Shown: positions 8,258-15,611, counted from the first letter of the stretch. The stretch: DNA of 35,853 nucleotides from an uncultured Succinivibrio sp. (GCA_934218695.1 CAKQDA010000019.1:1-35853); one strand, 5' to 3'. Translations and numbers: made by a program. Notes: generated from the sequence alone by a model not told the origin.

Positions 8258-8572
8258 ATGGGCTACAGAGAAGATGTTAAAAGAATAAAAGCGCTGACGG
8301 ATGAGAACCGTCTGGCTATTATGATAGCACTCCAGCACGGAGAGAAATGCGGATGCGATTTGCTGGAAGAGCTCAATATTACACAGTCCACACTTTCACA
8401 CCACATGAAGATCCTCGCGGACAGCGGGCTTGTCGATTATTACAAGGACGGCAGATGGATGCATTACTCGATATCTGCAGAGGGCGTACGATCCTTCCGG
8501 GATATGATAGCAGCCTATGCGCGATGTGACCGTGAGGATAATCCGGAAATCAGCTGTGGCTGCAAGAAGTAA
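8258..8572 (+). CDS. arsR: ArsR-family metalloid-responsive repressor
   Basis: This 104-residue winged-helix repressor has the alpha-3 arsenic-sensing signature CGCD (C31, C33, D34) directly before the recognition helix (ITQSTLSHHMKIL, about 41-53). ArsR proteins leave their operator when As(III) or Sb(III) binds those cysteines. Two further Cys close to the C-terminus (CGC near 101) may help. I chose the ATG at 8258 because AGGAGGTGA lies 5 nt upstream; an in-frame start at 8183 would lie inside the promoter. The gene looks Firmicutes-like, and the permease gene that should follow is cut off, leaving the regulator without a target in the window. Confidence 0.9.
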   Translation: MGYREDVKRIKALTDENRLAIMIALQHGEKCGCDLLEELNITQSTLSHHMKILADSGLVDYYKDGRWMHYSISAEGVRSFRDMIAAYARCDREDNPEISCGCKK

Positions 8573-8578
8573 GATTTA

Positions 8579-8604
8579 ATAGGCAGTCCTTCGGGATTGC
8601 CTAT
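8579..8604 (+). other. UUCG-tetraloop hairpin after arsR
   Basis: ATAGGCAGTCC (8579-8589) pairs with GGATTGCCTAT (8594-8604) around a TTCG loop, giving an 11-bp stem with one G-U pair. No T-run follows. It may be an mRNA stability or partial termination element between arsR and the gene that once followed. Confidence 0.6.
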
Positions 8605-9830
8605 ATAAAAGCCTTACACTTCGATGCTTTTGAATATATCAAACTAAAGGAGATGCAAACCTTATGGGCATAGGAGATTTCATTCAAAACCAGCTCATTG
8701 TCGTTTTCCTCCATAAAATCATTTTTTGCTGTATTCATGGCCGGGCGTTTATCGGACTCCGGCACAAGAGTGGGTTTGCCCTGCGGCTTTTCGATGTAGG
8801 CCGTCAGGAGTTCATCAAAGCGGGACTTGCCGAGGTGCTTCTGCATGGCGGTGATGCCGAGCAGCTTCTTCTCATACGGGTCAAAGCCCGCTTTCTCGAC
8901 CGCATCAATAACTGCGGCCTCGTTGCTGTACCTGCGGTTGGCTCTGCCTTCGACGAGCTTGAAGCCAGACCATTCCTTCCCGGAGAGTGCTTGCTGGAGA
9001 GCATATTCCTTGATGTCGGAAGCCCAGCTGACCAGCTCGTCCACTTTTCCGAGAATGACCTCGATCTCCGTATCTGTGAGCAGAGGCGGGAGCTTGAAGT
9101 CATGCTGTGCGAGCTTTAAGTTCGCTTCGGCTCTGGCGCGACACTCGTTCTTGGCCTTGCAGAAGCCGCACCACTCGCCGCACAGGAAGTTTCCATCCCC
9201 AGCAAAGGCCAGTTCTGCGGTGGGCTTTAAGACTTCATCCGCTCAGCGGTACAAATCTTCCTTGCTGATCTCATAGCTGCTGACGTTCTGGCGTCTTGGC
9301 TGGTAGATGGTCATGGAAACCTTATCGATGTCGTAAATGTCATCGAAAAGCTCCAGAGCGCCGAGCGCGTAGCATTGCATCTGCGGATTCTCCTCTGCGG
9401 AGACTAAGACGCCAAGTCCGTGCTTGTAGTCGATTACCCGGAGCGTGCCGTCTGCGATGATGATGCAGTCGGCGGTACCGAAGCCCTGTTCTACCCAGCG
9501 GGAGAAGTCTACGCGCTGCTCAATTAGGACGACTGAATCGGCGCAGTTTTCCTTGGCGGCCTCGACCTGCTCCAGCACATATTCGGCATAGCCGCTGGTG
9601 CAGTCCTCCATCTCCTCGGAATACCATTTGAGGCTTTCGGTTGGGTCTTCTGCAGGCAGTCCCAACGCGGTCTTTAGCTTGAACTCGCCAAGCGCATGAG
9701 CGTCGGTGCCTTCTGCAGCGTAGTCGCTTCCTTTATCTTCATAGGACTCACAGAGCCTTGCCGATGGCGGACAGTGGAGCCAGCGGTCAGAGCTTGAAGC
9801 CGACAGGATCGCGTGTGCTTTAGCTGCCAT
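8601..9830 (-). pseudogene. DUF2800 phage-type nuclease, interrupted by a nonsense codon
   Basis: DUF2800 proteins of Firmicutes phages and integrative elements are PD-(D/E)xK nucleases related to Cas4/RecB. The ATG at 9830 has GAGGTGATC upstream. The first 195 residues contain GTADCIII and VIDYKHG, the likely catalytic core. A TGA at 9243-9245 then interrupts the frame after LYR, where the family would be expected to have Trp. The same frame continues open after the stop, with a Cys cluster (CGEWCGFCKAKNEC, a likely iron-sulfur site) and the typical C-terminus TLVPESDKRPAMNTAKNDF. Beyond about 8695 the frame reads into unrelated arsenic-locus DNA as far as 8601. The protein is therefore truncated and probably dead. 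It is the last gene of a minus-strand phage-like cluster. Confidence 0.8.
8664..8694 (+). pseudogene. 5' stub of a gene after arsR, possibly arsenic permease
   Basis: An ATG with an AAAGGAG site (8646-8652) starts MGIGDFIQNQ, after which the sequence switches to the minus-strand phage-like block. The start resembles permeases of the ArsP/DUF318 type that often follow arsR, but ten residues cannot prove it. The reading frame beyond about 8694 runs through the antisense of the DUF2800 gene and is meaningless. Confidence 0.35.
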
Positions 9831-10152
9831 TGCCGATCACCTCAGCGTCCTTCATCAGGGCTTCGTAGTTCGCCGGGTCAACAGCCGAGAGCTTTTCGGC
9901 ATCATACTTCTGGAGCAGGGCGCGTACCTCTGCGGTATGACCGGCGCGTGACTTCTCGGCAACGATGGCTCTTACGTCCTCCAGCTTGATCTCAGGCTTT
10001 GGCTTTTCCTTCTTGGCCTTGGCGGGAGCTTCGGGAGCCGTCGCCTCGTCACCGGAAAACTGCTGGTAGAGCCAGTCAGCTGCGTCGTTAATAGCAGCAG
10101 CGGCGCTTCTGAGTTCTTCGATGGTCTCTTGCATTTCTGCCATCTTTGACAT
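9820..10152 (-). CDS. Small phage-type protein of unknown function
   Basis: The product has 110 residues. The ATG at 10152 was chosen because GGAAGGAGG lies just upstream; a longer frame to 10191 lacks a site. It has a predicted N-terminal helix (residues 1-40), an Ala/Pro/Lys-rich linker (KAKKEKPKPEIK near 50-60) and a C-terminal helical domain of about 45 residues (LEDVRAIVAEKSRAGHTAEV). Proteins of this shape often lie directly before DUF2800 genes in Firmicutes phages. The end overlaps the DUF2800 start by 11 nt, so the two are translationally coupled. Function unknown; a single-strand DNA or replication accessory role is only a guess. Confidence 0.7.
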   Translation of the reverse strand: MSKMAEMQETIEELRSAAAAINDAADWLYQQFSGDEATAPEAPAKAKKEKPKPEIKLEDVRAIVAEKSRAGHTAEVRALLQKYDAEKLSAVDPANYEALMKDAEVIGNGS

Positions 10153-10297
10153 GTTCTTTTCCTCCTTCCTTGGATTTGCTGGTTGCGGCAAGAATTGAGA
10201 GATTTCTTGCCAGTCGGGCGGATACGTGACTGATGGAGTTCAGAAGCTTGATCTCATCATTCACATTGCCGCCGGTGTCTGTGTAACTGCGGTACAT
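10088..10297 (-). CDS. Small protein, probably phage-derived
   Basis: A 69-residue frame starts at an ATG at 10297 with a GAGGTG ribosome-binding site 6-7 nt away. It has a plausible helical centre (NDEIKLLNSISHVSARLARNLSILA). It overlaps the next gene by 65 nt and its last 20 or so residues are very basic, because they are read out of frame through that gene's start. Similar small genes precede this cluster in phage-like elements. It may be real, but the overlap lowers my confidence. Confidence 0.45.
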   Translation of the reverse strand: MYRSYTDTGGNVNDEIKLLNSISHVSARLARNLSILAATSKSKEGGKEHVKDGRNARDHRRTQKRRCCY

Positions 10298-10454
10298 CTT
10301 GTTCACCTCGCTTTCTGAAGGCGGTGTTCTCTTGCCTTCACCTTCCACAGGAGATGAACTGCCGATTTGAGCGGAGAATTTTATAAAAAAGTTTTCCGGC
10401 CACCATCCGAAAGAGGGACAGTGACCGGAAAGGGTATGGTTCGTGGTCTGGGTA

Positions 10455-10961
10455 TTACTTGTCGCCGGTGATCCTGCGAAGGTCGGTGCGGTACTTCTTC
10501 ATCTGATCCGCGAAGGTTTTCTGCGGGCGACCAAGCTCTCTTGCGATGGCTCGGTCGGAGATGCCTTCCGGATGATCCTGCCAAAGCTGAATGATGGTAT
10601 CGGCTTCCGGGTCGAGCTCATGCAGTCTGACAAAGAGCTGCTCCAGAAGCATGCGGTCAGCGATAACCTCGTCCATAGGCTTGCGGGTATCCGGGATGTA
10701 GTCGCCAAGGGTGCCGTTGCCGTCAGGGAGAGGCTGATCCAGAGAAGATGTGTCGCCCGTAGCGTGGTACTCGCAGCCGATGCAGTCGCCGTCGTACTTC
10801 CATATATAACGGTAGGGATACATGCAGCAACCGTGGTTCTGTTCCTTGTCACGGATTCGGGATGCTTCTCTATAGAAGGAATCGTGCTGCGCCTTGCTGA
10901 CCGGCACCTTCTCGCCGGTGCTGCGGATGTAGATGAAATACTGTTTTGCTTCTTTTGACAT
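10455..10961 (-). CDS. Phage-type sigma-70-like helix-turn-helix protein
   Basis: The 168-residue product starts at the ATG at 10961, with CGGAGG upstream. The C-terminal 60 residues (LFVRLHELDPEADTIIQLWQ, then ISDRAIARELGRPQKTFADQMKK) look like sigma-70 region 4 or a related HTH. The N-terminal half has CC and CIGC cysteines (near 45 and 63) and many aromatics, a pattern seen in small regulators of Firmicutes phages and integrative elements. It is likely to be a regulator of the minus-strand cluster or of a late function. It is divergent from the defence operon across 421 nt. Confidence 0.7.
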   Translation of the reverse strand: MSKEAKQYFIYIRSTGEKVPVSKAQHDSFYREASRIRDKEQNHGCCMYPYRYIWKYDGDCIGCEYHATGDTSSLDQPLPDGNGTLGDYIPDTRKPMDEVIADRMLLEQLFVRLHELDPEADTIIQLWQDHPEGISDRAIARELGRPQKTFADQMKKYRTDLRRITGDK

Positions 10962-10983
10962 GTTTTGCCTCCGTTGTTTTTCT

Positions 10984-11055
10984 GAAACGGAGCCAGCGCA
11001 TGTCCTGAAAAAGGCGCAAAATGGCCTACCGGAATAGAGCATTGAGCTCCGTTTC
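10984..11055. repeat. 10-bp inverted repeat with 52-nt loop
   Basis: GAAACGGAGC (10984-10993) and GCTCCGTTTC (11046-11055) are perfect complements. The element lies just upstream of the sigma-like gene on its 5' side, so it would form a structured leader in that transcript or a protein-binding site. Confidence 0.65.
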
Positions 11056-11308
11056 GATTGGCCAGCAAGTTCGCGCCGCTGGTTTGTGATATTTGGTTTT
11101 GCGTCATGTCCACTGCGAACGGCTCTTGATCAGGGAGCCAGCTTCAATGACGGTGATACGCAAGTGTCTGTTTAAGTGAGTTTGTGTGAGTTAAGGTCTG
11201 TTTGCTATCGACATTTGTCGGATTATCCTGTATTATTGATAGAATAAAGTTGCCCTTTGTCGGTTTCGCCCTTCCGCTTGCCTATCTGTTTATAGGATAC
11301 TTTCTGCA

Positions 11309-11361
11309 GAAGGGACTTACATCGGGCTACGAAGGGACTAATGGGACTTATGAAGGGACTT
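11309..11361 (+). repeat. Four GAAGGGACTT-type direct repeats before the defence operon
   Basis: GAAGGGACTT occurs at 11309-11318 and 11352-11361, GAAGGGACTA at 11331-11340 and AATGGGACTT at 11340-11349. Successive copies start 22, 9 and 12 nt apart, close to whole turns of the helix. They end 21 nt before the first ATG of the operon. They may be operator half-sites for a regulator such as the HTH protein of the operon. Confidence 0.65.
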
Positions 11362-11382
11362 TTTGAAAGCAGAGGATGTTAG

Positions 11383-12216
11383 ATGGATTTTGCACAATGC
11401 GGTTCAAAGATATATCCCTACTGCAAAGGGATTCAGAATCAGGGAATCTTTGTGGCTAAACTCTTCCGGACAGGAGGAAGCAATCAATTTTCTGATTCGC
11501 CATACGACAGCCATGAATATGAAAAGAAATTGATTAGCGGGCAAAAGCCTAAGCCGCTAACGGATAAGCTCAAGCGCACATTTCCATCACCGATAAATAC
11601 TGATGGAATTGCTAAATTTCTTGAAGACCATATCGATGATGATCGTATTCCTGAAGCAATGAATGCATATGGGATACCGGATACCATAGATTCGGATAAA
11701 AAGGCTCTGGCTGGAGCCATCGCAAGACAGTATCAGTTGATATTCGAAAGCCCGGATGTTGATGTTGAAGATATAGTTTCCGCTGAGTACAGGCGAATCC
11801 TTAACGAGAAACCGGCAGAGGATTTACAAAAGTTCAAACCTCTATACCAAGGTGATAGCCTCGCAGTGTATGGTGGAGAACAGGGGTATCAAAAGCAGAC
11901 CGATGAGTCATTTCGTCACACTTGGGAATTGCGTAATAGCGGTCTTGTTACATGGGAACACCGAAAACTGGTTTTTATTAAGACATATAAAGTCGGGCCA
12001 CTTGCGGAAGAAACAGAAATAGAAATTCCGAAAGTAGAGCCCGGAGCAAATAAAAAAATTGCCGTGGTCATGCAGACACGCGGCAAGGAAGGCAGATTCG
12101 ATTGTCATTTTGAAATGCATGATGCTGACGGCAGGAACTGTTTCCCAAATCATAAAAGCATATTTGATATAAAAGTTAAGGTCGATTTTGTACCAAAGGG
12201 AACAACGGAGGTGTAG
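11383..12216 (+). CDS. NBR1-type FW (Ig-like) domain protein, first gene of the defence operon
   Basis: I recognise only the C-terminal domain of this 277-residue protein. Residues about 150-272 resemble the Ig-like FW domain of NBR1. Two spaced Trp-containing strands (TWELRNSGLVTWEHRKLVF) are followed by an EPGANKKIAVVMQTRGKEG segment and a final strand with DADGRNCFP. The N-terminal part (about 40-140) is helical and charged (FLEDHIDDDRIPEAMNAYGIP) and unknown to me. The ATG at 11383 has AGAGGA 6 nt upstream. The next gene starts 3 nt later, so the two act together. FW domains bind proteins in eukaryotes and are found in many bacterial proteins; a sensor or adaptor role in defence is inference. 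Confidence 0.7.
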   Translation: MDFAQCGSKIYPYCKGIQNQGIFVAKLFRTGGSNQFSDSPYDSHEYEKKLISGQKPKPLTDKLKRTFPSPINTDGIAKFLEDHIDDDRIPEAMNAYGIPDTIDSDKKALAGAIARQYQLIFESPDVDVEDIVSAEYRRILNEKPAEDLQKFKPLYQGDSLAVYGGEQGYQKQTDESFRHTWELRNSGLVTWEHRKLVFIKTYKVGPLAEETEIEIPKVEPGANKKIAVVMQTRGKEGRFDCHFEMHDADGRNCFPNHKSIFDIKVKVDFVPKGTTEV

Positions 12217-12219
12217 AAC

Positions 12220-12438
12220 GTGGCAGAGAATATCGAAAAATGGACAAATCTGAAAGACGTACAGGAATATTTAGGTGTAGGCCGTGAGACCATTCTTCAG
12301 TGGATTTCAAAAAGAGACATGCCCGCTTACAAAGTCGGCAGGATGTGGAAATTTAAATTATCTGAAGTTGACGATTGGATTCGGTCAGGCGGAGCATCGG
12401 ATGATGCGGAAAAGAAAGAAACAGAAAAAGCAGAATAG
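12220..12438 (+). CDS. Excisionase/MerR-type helix-turn-helix protein
   Basis: This 72-residue protein has a compact winged HTH of the HTH_17/excisionase type: WTNLKDVQEYLGVGRETILQWI for the two helices, then AYKVGRMWKFKLSEVDDWI for the wing and last helix. The tail is acidic and Lys/Glu-rich. It starts at GTG 12220 with CGGAGGTG (12206-12213) upstream. It is 3 nt from the FW-domain gene and 89 nt before hsdM. Such small proteins are often found at the head of Firmicutes type I restriction loci. It could regulate the operon through the upstream repeats, or be a relic excisionase. Confidence 0.85.
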   Translation: MAENIEKWTNLKDVQEYLGVGRETILQWISKRDMPAYKVGRMWKFKLSEVDDWIRSGGASDDAEKKETEKAE

Positions 12439-12487
12439 AATCGCAAGTCCAGATTAGTGGACAGCTACAAGACTAAAATTAAAATGC

Positions 12488-12508
12488 ACCTCCATAGCTA
12501 ATGGAGGT
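12488..12508 (+). other. Hairpin upstream of hsdM
   Basis: ACCTCCAT (12488-12495) pairs with ATGGAGGT (12501-12508) around a 5-nt loop. It lies before the hsdM ribosome-binding site GGGGA (12516-12520), without a T-run. It might stabilise or process the mRNA between the regulator pair and the restriction genes. Confidence 0.55.
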
Positions 12509-12527
12509 TGAAAGCGGGGATTTAATA

Positions 12528-14129
12528 ATGGCAAGAGCAGCGAAAGCTAAAGATACACAGGTTTCTCTTGAAACCGTTTTGTGGAATTGCCGCGTGGCTT
12601 TACGCGGTGTAGGCCGCACAGAGAAAAACAGAGATGCAGTCATCGGTCTGGTCTTCCTTAAGTTCGCCGGAGATAAATTTGAAAAGCGTCGTGCTCAGAT
12701 CGCGGAGGAGCATAAGAATGATGATCCCAAACTGGTGGAGATTCTCCAAAACAAAGTATCTTCGTACAATGCGGAGAACGTGTTCTTTCTGAAAGAAACG
12801 GCTCGCTGGTCTTATATTGTAAAGCATGCATCCGCTGATGATATTGCAGTTATCATTGATCAGGCAATGGCTGACATCGAAGACAGCAATCCGGCACTTA
12901 AGGGTGCGGTCTCGAAGAATTTGTATGCCACGCTCGGAGCTGACAAGTCTAAGCTCAAAAGCCTCATTGATGAGGTGAACAAAATCGATGAGAAACGATT
13001 CCAAGAAGAAGACCTCATCGGACGCGTTTATGAATATTTCCTTCAGGTCTACGCTGCTTCGGGCACGAAGGAAGACGGCGAATTCTATACACCGGCCTGC
13101 GTGGTAAAACTGATTGCTGAGATAATCGAGCCGTACAGCGGGACGGTATATGATCCCTGCTGTGGTTCTGGGGGCATGTTCGTACAGTCTCTGAAATTTG
13201 TCGACAGACATAACGGGAGCAGAAAAAAAGTCTCCATCATCGGTCAGGAAAGTAATCCGGACACATGGAGACTTTGCAAGATGAATCTTGCTATTCGTGG
13301 TATTGCTCATAACCTTGGCGAAAAGAATGCTTCTACCTTTACTGAAGATCTGCACAAAGATAAGAAGGTAGATTTTGTCATGGCCAATCCGCCCTTTAAT
13401 CTCAAAGGTTGGAGAACTGAGGATGAGCTGACCGATGATTACAGATGGCATGGATATACGGTTCCGCGTGTGGCAAATGCAAACTATGCGTGGATTCTTC
13501 ATATGATTTCCAAATTAGATGTGTCACACGGTATTGCAGGGTTCTTGCTTGCTAATGGAGCTTTAAACGATCCAGACGAGTATGAAAACCGGAAGCGTCT
13601 TATTGAAAACGATAAAGTGGAAGCGATTATTGTACTTCCACGCGATATGTTCTATACCACAAATATTTCAGTTACTCTCTGGATTATTAATATGAACAAG
13701 AAGGCTGGAGAATGGCACGGAAGGCAACTTAGAGACCGTTCAGGGGAAATTTTATTTATTGACCTGCGCAGTTGGGATCAGAACATTGAAGAAATAGTTA
13801 TTGATAAAGGGAAAAGAAAGAAAAAGACGATTTTGACTGATGAACAGATAGCTAATGTCAGAACAATTTATAATAACTGGCAAAGCACCGACCGTACCCT
13901 TTATAAAGATGTTCCTGAGCTCTGCAAGTCTGTGAGATTATCAGAACCAGATGGAATCAGGGACAAAGATTATGCGTTAATGCCCAGCAAATATATTAGA
14001 TTCATAAACCACGATGAGTTGATTGATACAAAAAAAGAAATGGAATCGCTTTCAAAAGAAATACATGCTGCGTTACTGGAAGAACAGGAAACGGTTAGGC
14101 TATTAAAGTTAGCCGCTGAGGAGGTATGA
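12528..14129 (+). CDS. hsdM: Type I restriction-modification DNA methyltransferase subunit
   Basis: HsdM is the N6-adenine methyltransferase of a type I system and, with HsdS, protects the host DNA. The start is ATG 12528 with GGGGA upstream, giving 533 residues (an in-frame ATG at 12501 has no site). An N-terminal HsdM bundle (VALRGVGRTEKNRDAVIGLVFLKF type) precedes GEFYTPACVV, the SAM motif DPCCGSGG (209-216) and the catalytic NPPF (287-290). The C-terminal 80 residues are charged and helical and contact HsdS. The stop overlaps a GAGGAGGTATGACAATG region that begins hsdS, so expression is coupled. All catalytic motifs are intact. Confidence 0.95.
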   Translation: MARAAKAKDTQVSLETVLWNCRVALRGVGRTEKNRDAVIGLVFLKFAGDKFEKRRAQIAEEHKNDDPKLVEILQNKVSSYNAENVFFLKETARWSYIVKHASADDIAVIIDQAMADIEDSNPALKGAVSKNLYATLGADKSKLKSLIDEVNKIDEKRFQEEDLIGRVYEYFLQVYAASGTKEDGEFYTPACVVKLIAEIIEPYSGTVYDPCCGSGGMFVQSLKFVDRHNGSRKKVSIIGQESNPDTWRLCKMNLAIRGIAHNLGEKNASTFTEDLHKDKKVDFVMANPPFNLKGWRTEDELTDDYRWHGYTVPRVANANYAWILHMISKLDVSHGIAGFLLANGALNDPDEYENRKRLIENDKVEAIIVLPRDMFYTTNISVTLWIINMNKKAGEWHGRQLRDRSGEILFIDLRSWDQNIEEIVIDKGKRKKKTILTDEQIANVRTIYNNWQSTDRTLYKDVPELCKSVRLSEPDGIRDKDYALMPSKYIRFINHDELIDTKKEMESLSKEIHAALLEEQETVRLLKLAAEEV

Positions 14130-14131
14130 CA

Positions 14132-14683
14132 ATGTTGATCAAAAAAAGTGTTGCAGATTTAATCGACTATGTTGATGAAAGAAATACTGATGGTAGTATC
14201 AACGACTTTTACGGGATTAACATTCAAAAAGAATTCATGCCGACTCTTGCAAGTACCGATAGTGTTGATCCCACTAAGTATAAAGTGGTTCGCAATAACA
14301 GATTTGTCTTTAGCGGTATGCAGACTGGCCGCGATAAATGCATCAGGATAGGTTTATATAAGGGTAATCCCATAGTCGTATCTCCCGCGTATCAGACCTT
14401 TGAAATCAAAGATACAGCCGTCATATTGCCGGAATATTTCTTCATGCAGTTTCTTAGCGATGAGATGGATAGATACGGCTGGTTTATAAGTGATAGTAGT
14501 ATCCGTGCAAACCTTGACTTAGATAGGTTTGGGGAGATTGCTTTTGAAATTCCAGATATTCATATTCAGCAAAAGTATGTTGACATATATAACGCCATAA
14601 AAAGAGTCAAAAGCATAAATGCAAGAATAAAGCAGATTTGTCCCGTTCTTGTTAGGAGTGCGATCAAAGAAGCGGAGCAATAA
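14132..14683 (+). CDS. hsdS: Half-size type I specificity subunit (one target-recognition domain)
   Basis: At 183 residues this is half the usual HsdS length of 380-450. It has one target-recognition domain (residues 1-135, with FVFSGMQTGRDKCIRIGLY and SDSSIRANLDLDRFGEI) and one conserved helix (IQQKYVDIYNAIKRVKSINA). Half-size HsdS proteins can dimerise through this helix and read a symmetric split target, as shown for artificially truncated specificity subunits. The start is ATG 14132, 7 nt after GAGGAGG (14118-14124); the ATG at 14126 is too close. I see no second hsdS fragment or inverted repeat for phase variation in the window. Confidence 0.85.
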   Translation: MLIKKSVADLIDYVDERNTDGSINDFYGINIQKEFMPTLASTDSVDPTKYKVVRNNRFVFSGMQTGRDKCIRIGLYKGNPIVVSPAYQTFEIKDTAVILPEYFFMQFLSDEMDRYGWFISDSSIRANLDLDRFGEIAFEIPDIHIQQKYVDIYNAIKRVKSINARIKQICPVLVRSAIKEAEQ

Positions 14684-14698
14684 CGATGGAGGTGCAGA

Positions 14699-15592
14699 AT
14701 GATTTTCTCCCAGCGCTATAAAGATCTCATCTCATTCGGCGACGGCGAGTCTAAGGATGAAATCTGCGGAGACATAAATTTCACTGTAAAGCAGAAAATA
14801 GTCGGTGCCTTGGAGGATTTCAGAGAGCCCGTGAAGTATCATCCGAACCGCTACGATGACTATGAAGAAACGACAGATGCTCTTGAGATTGCAGCAAACA
14901 AGCTAAATTCGATAGTCGGATATCCGGTCGCTAATACCGTAGCGGCAGACTTTATGCCCTATGGTGGTGCGAGTGTTGCACTTGCCTCTATGTTTACACC
15001 GTTTCTTTTCGATCTGATTGAGCTTCAGTATGAGGCGCTTTCTGAAAGTGAGAAGGAACCATTCCGGGTGGCTGTAAACGTGGTCTTCAGAGACAACGAT
15101 ATTCCTTGGATCATTGCGGATGGCGTGATGGTCAAGATTGATGCAAAGCAATTTGAACAGGATCTGAAGCGTAAAGCATTAGAGCTGCTGCATGAGTTGA
15201 CGGATTCGGCTCCGGTTTTTCAGTCGGCTTATGATGAATTGATAAAGGCAGTAGAGTTCCTTGAGAAGGATAACTACGCTGAGGCCATCACGAATGCCGG
15301 TAAAAGCTATGAGAGCGTTATGAAAATTATCTGTGGAGCAGATCGGGGAAATGCAGATGCGCTCACACATAAGCTGATAAGTGATAATCACATTTCACTT
15401 CCTGCGGCTATGAACGCGAATGGATTTAGAGAAAAAGTCCTAATGTCCTTGCCATTCATACGAAATAATTCTGCTGCTCATGGAGCTGGCATGAATTCTG
15501 AAGACCTTACAAGTCCGCTTGCTAATCTCGCCGTAAATTTTGCAGCGGCGCTTGATACATACCTTATCGAGGAATACGGCGAGGAGAACTAA
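14699..15592 (+). CDS. HEPN-domain, Abi-like protein inside the restriction operon
   Basis: The 297-residue protein has an unfamiliar N-terminal half and a C-terminal region (about 185-290) like the abortive-infection C-terminal/HEPN fold. Visible features are YAEAITNAGKSYESVMKIIC, then RNNSAAHG at 255-262, a match to the HEPN R-x(4-6)-H RNase motif (R255, H261), followed by a final helix. HEPN proteins often cleave RNA to stop growth on infection. The N-terminus (MIFSQRYKDLI) recalls the STM4504/CBY_0614 family, from memory only. It lies between hsdS and hsdR, 16 nt and 20 nt from each, so it is expressed with the restriction subunits. It could guard that system. GGAGG precedes the ATG. Confidence 0.75.
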   Translation: MIFSQRYKDLISFGDGESKDEICGDINFTVKQKIVGALEDFREPVKYHPNRYDDYEETTDALEIAANKLNSIVGYPVANTVAADFMPYGGASVALASMFTPFLFDLIELQYEALSESEKEPFRVAVNVVFRDNDIPWIIADGVMVKIDAKQFEQDLKRKALELLHELTDSAPVFQSAYDELIKAVEFLEKDNYAEAITNAGKSYESVMKIICGADRGNADALTHKLISDNHISLPAAMNANGFREKVLMSLPFIRNNSAAHGAGMNSEDLTSPLANLAVNFAAALDTYLIEEYGEEN

Positions 15593-15611
15593 ATGGGAGG
15601 AGGCGTCCCGG

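Larger units (their letters stand above)
10962..11382. other. Divergent regulatory region between phage-like block and defence operon
   Basis: This 421-nt gap has no convincing gene. It contains a long-range inverted repeat (10984-11055), a small inverted repeat CGACATTTGTCG (11209-11220), a weak promoter candidate (TTGTCG 11215-11220 and TAGAAT 11240-11245, spacing 19), and four GGGACT repeats directly before the first defence gene. Composition changes here from GC-rich to more AT-rich, so the junction between two source elements is probably within it. Confidence 0.6.

Noticed and set aside
8801..9119. Plus-strand frames over the DUF2800 gene (8664-9119 and 8827-9276)
   Set aside because: These are antisense shadows of a GC-rich coding region; the minus strand has the conserved protein.
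9243..9245. TGA read as tryptophan (recoded phage)
   Set aside because: TGA is the true stop of hsdM, hamA and other genes in the same island, and the DUF2800 gene uses TGG for Trp elsewhere. A single nonsense mutation is simpler.
10499..11113. A 204-codon minus-strand frame overlapping the sigma-like gene
   Set aside because: It is the other frame of the sigma-like gene in GC-rich DNA. The sigma-like frame has the ribosome-binding site and HTH motif.
11309..11361. CRISPR-like array
   Set aside because: The repeats are only 10 bp, irregularly spaced, with no spacers of constant length and no cas genes.
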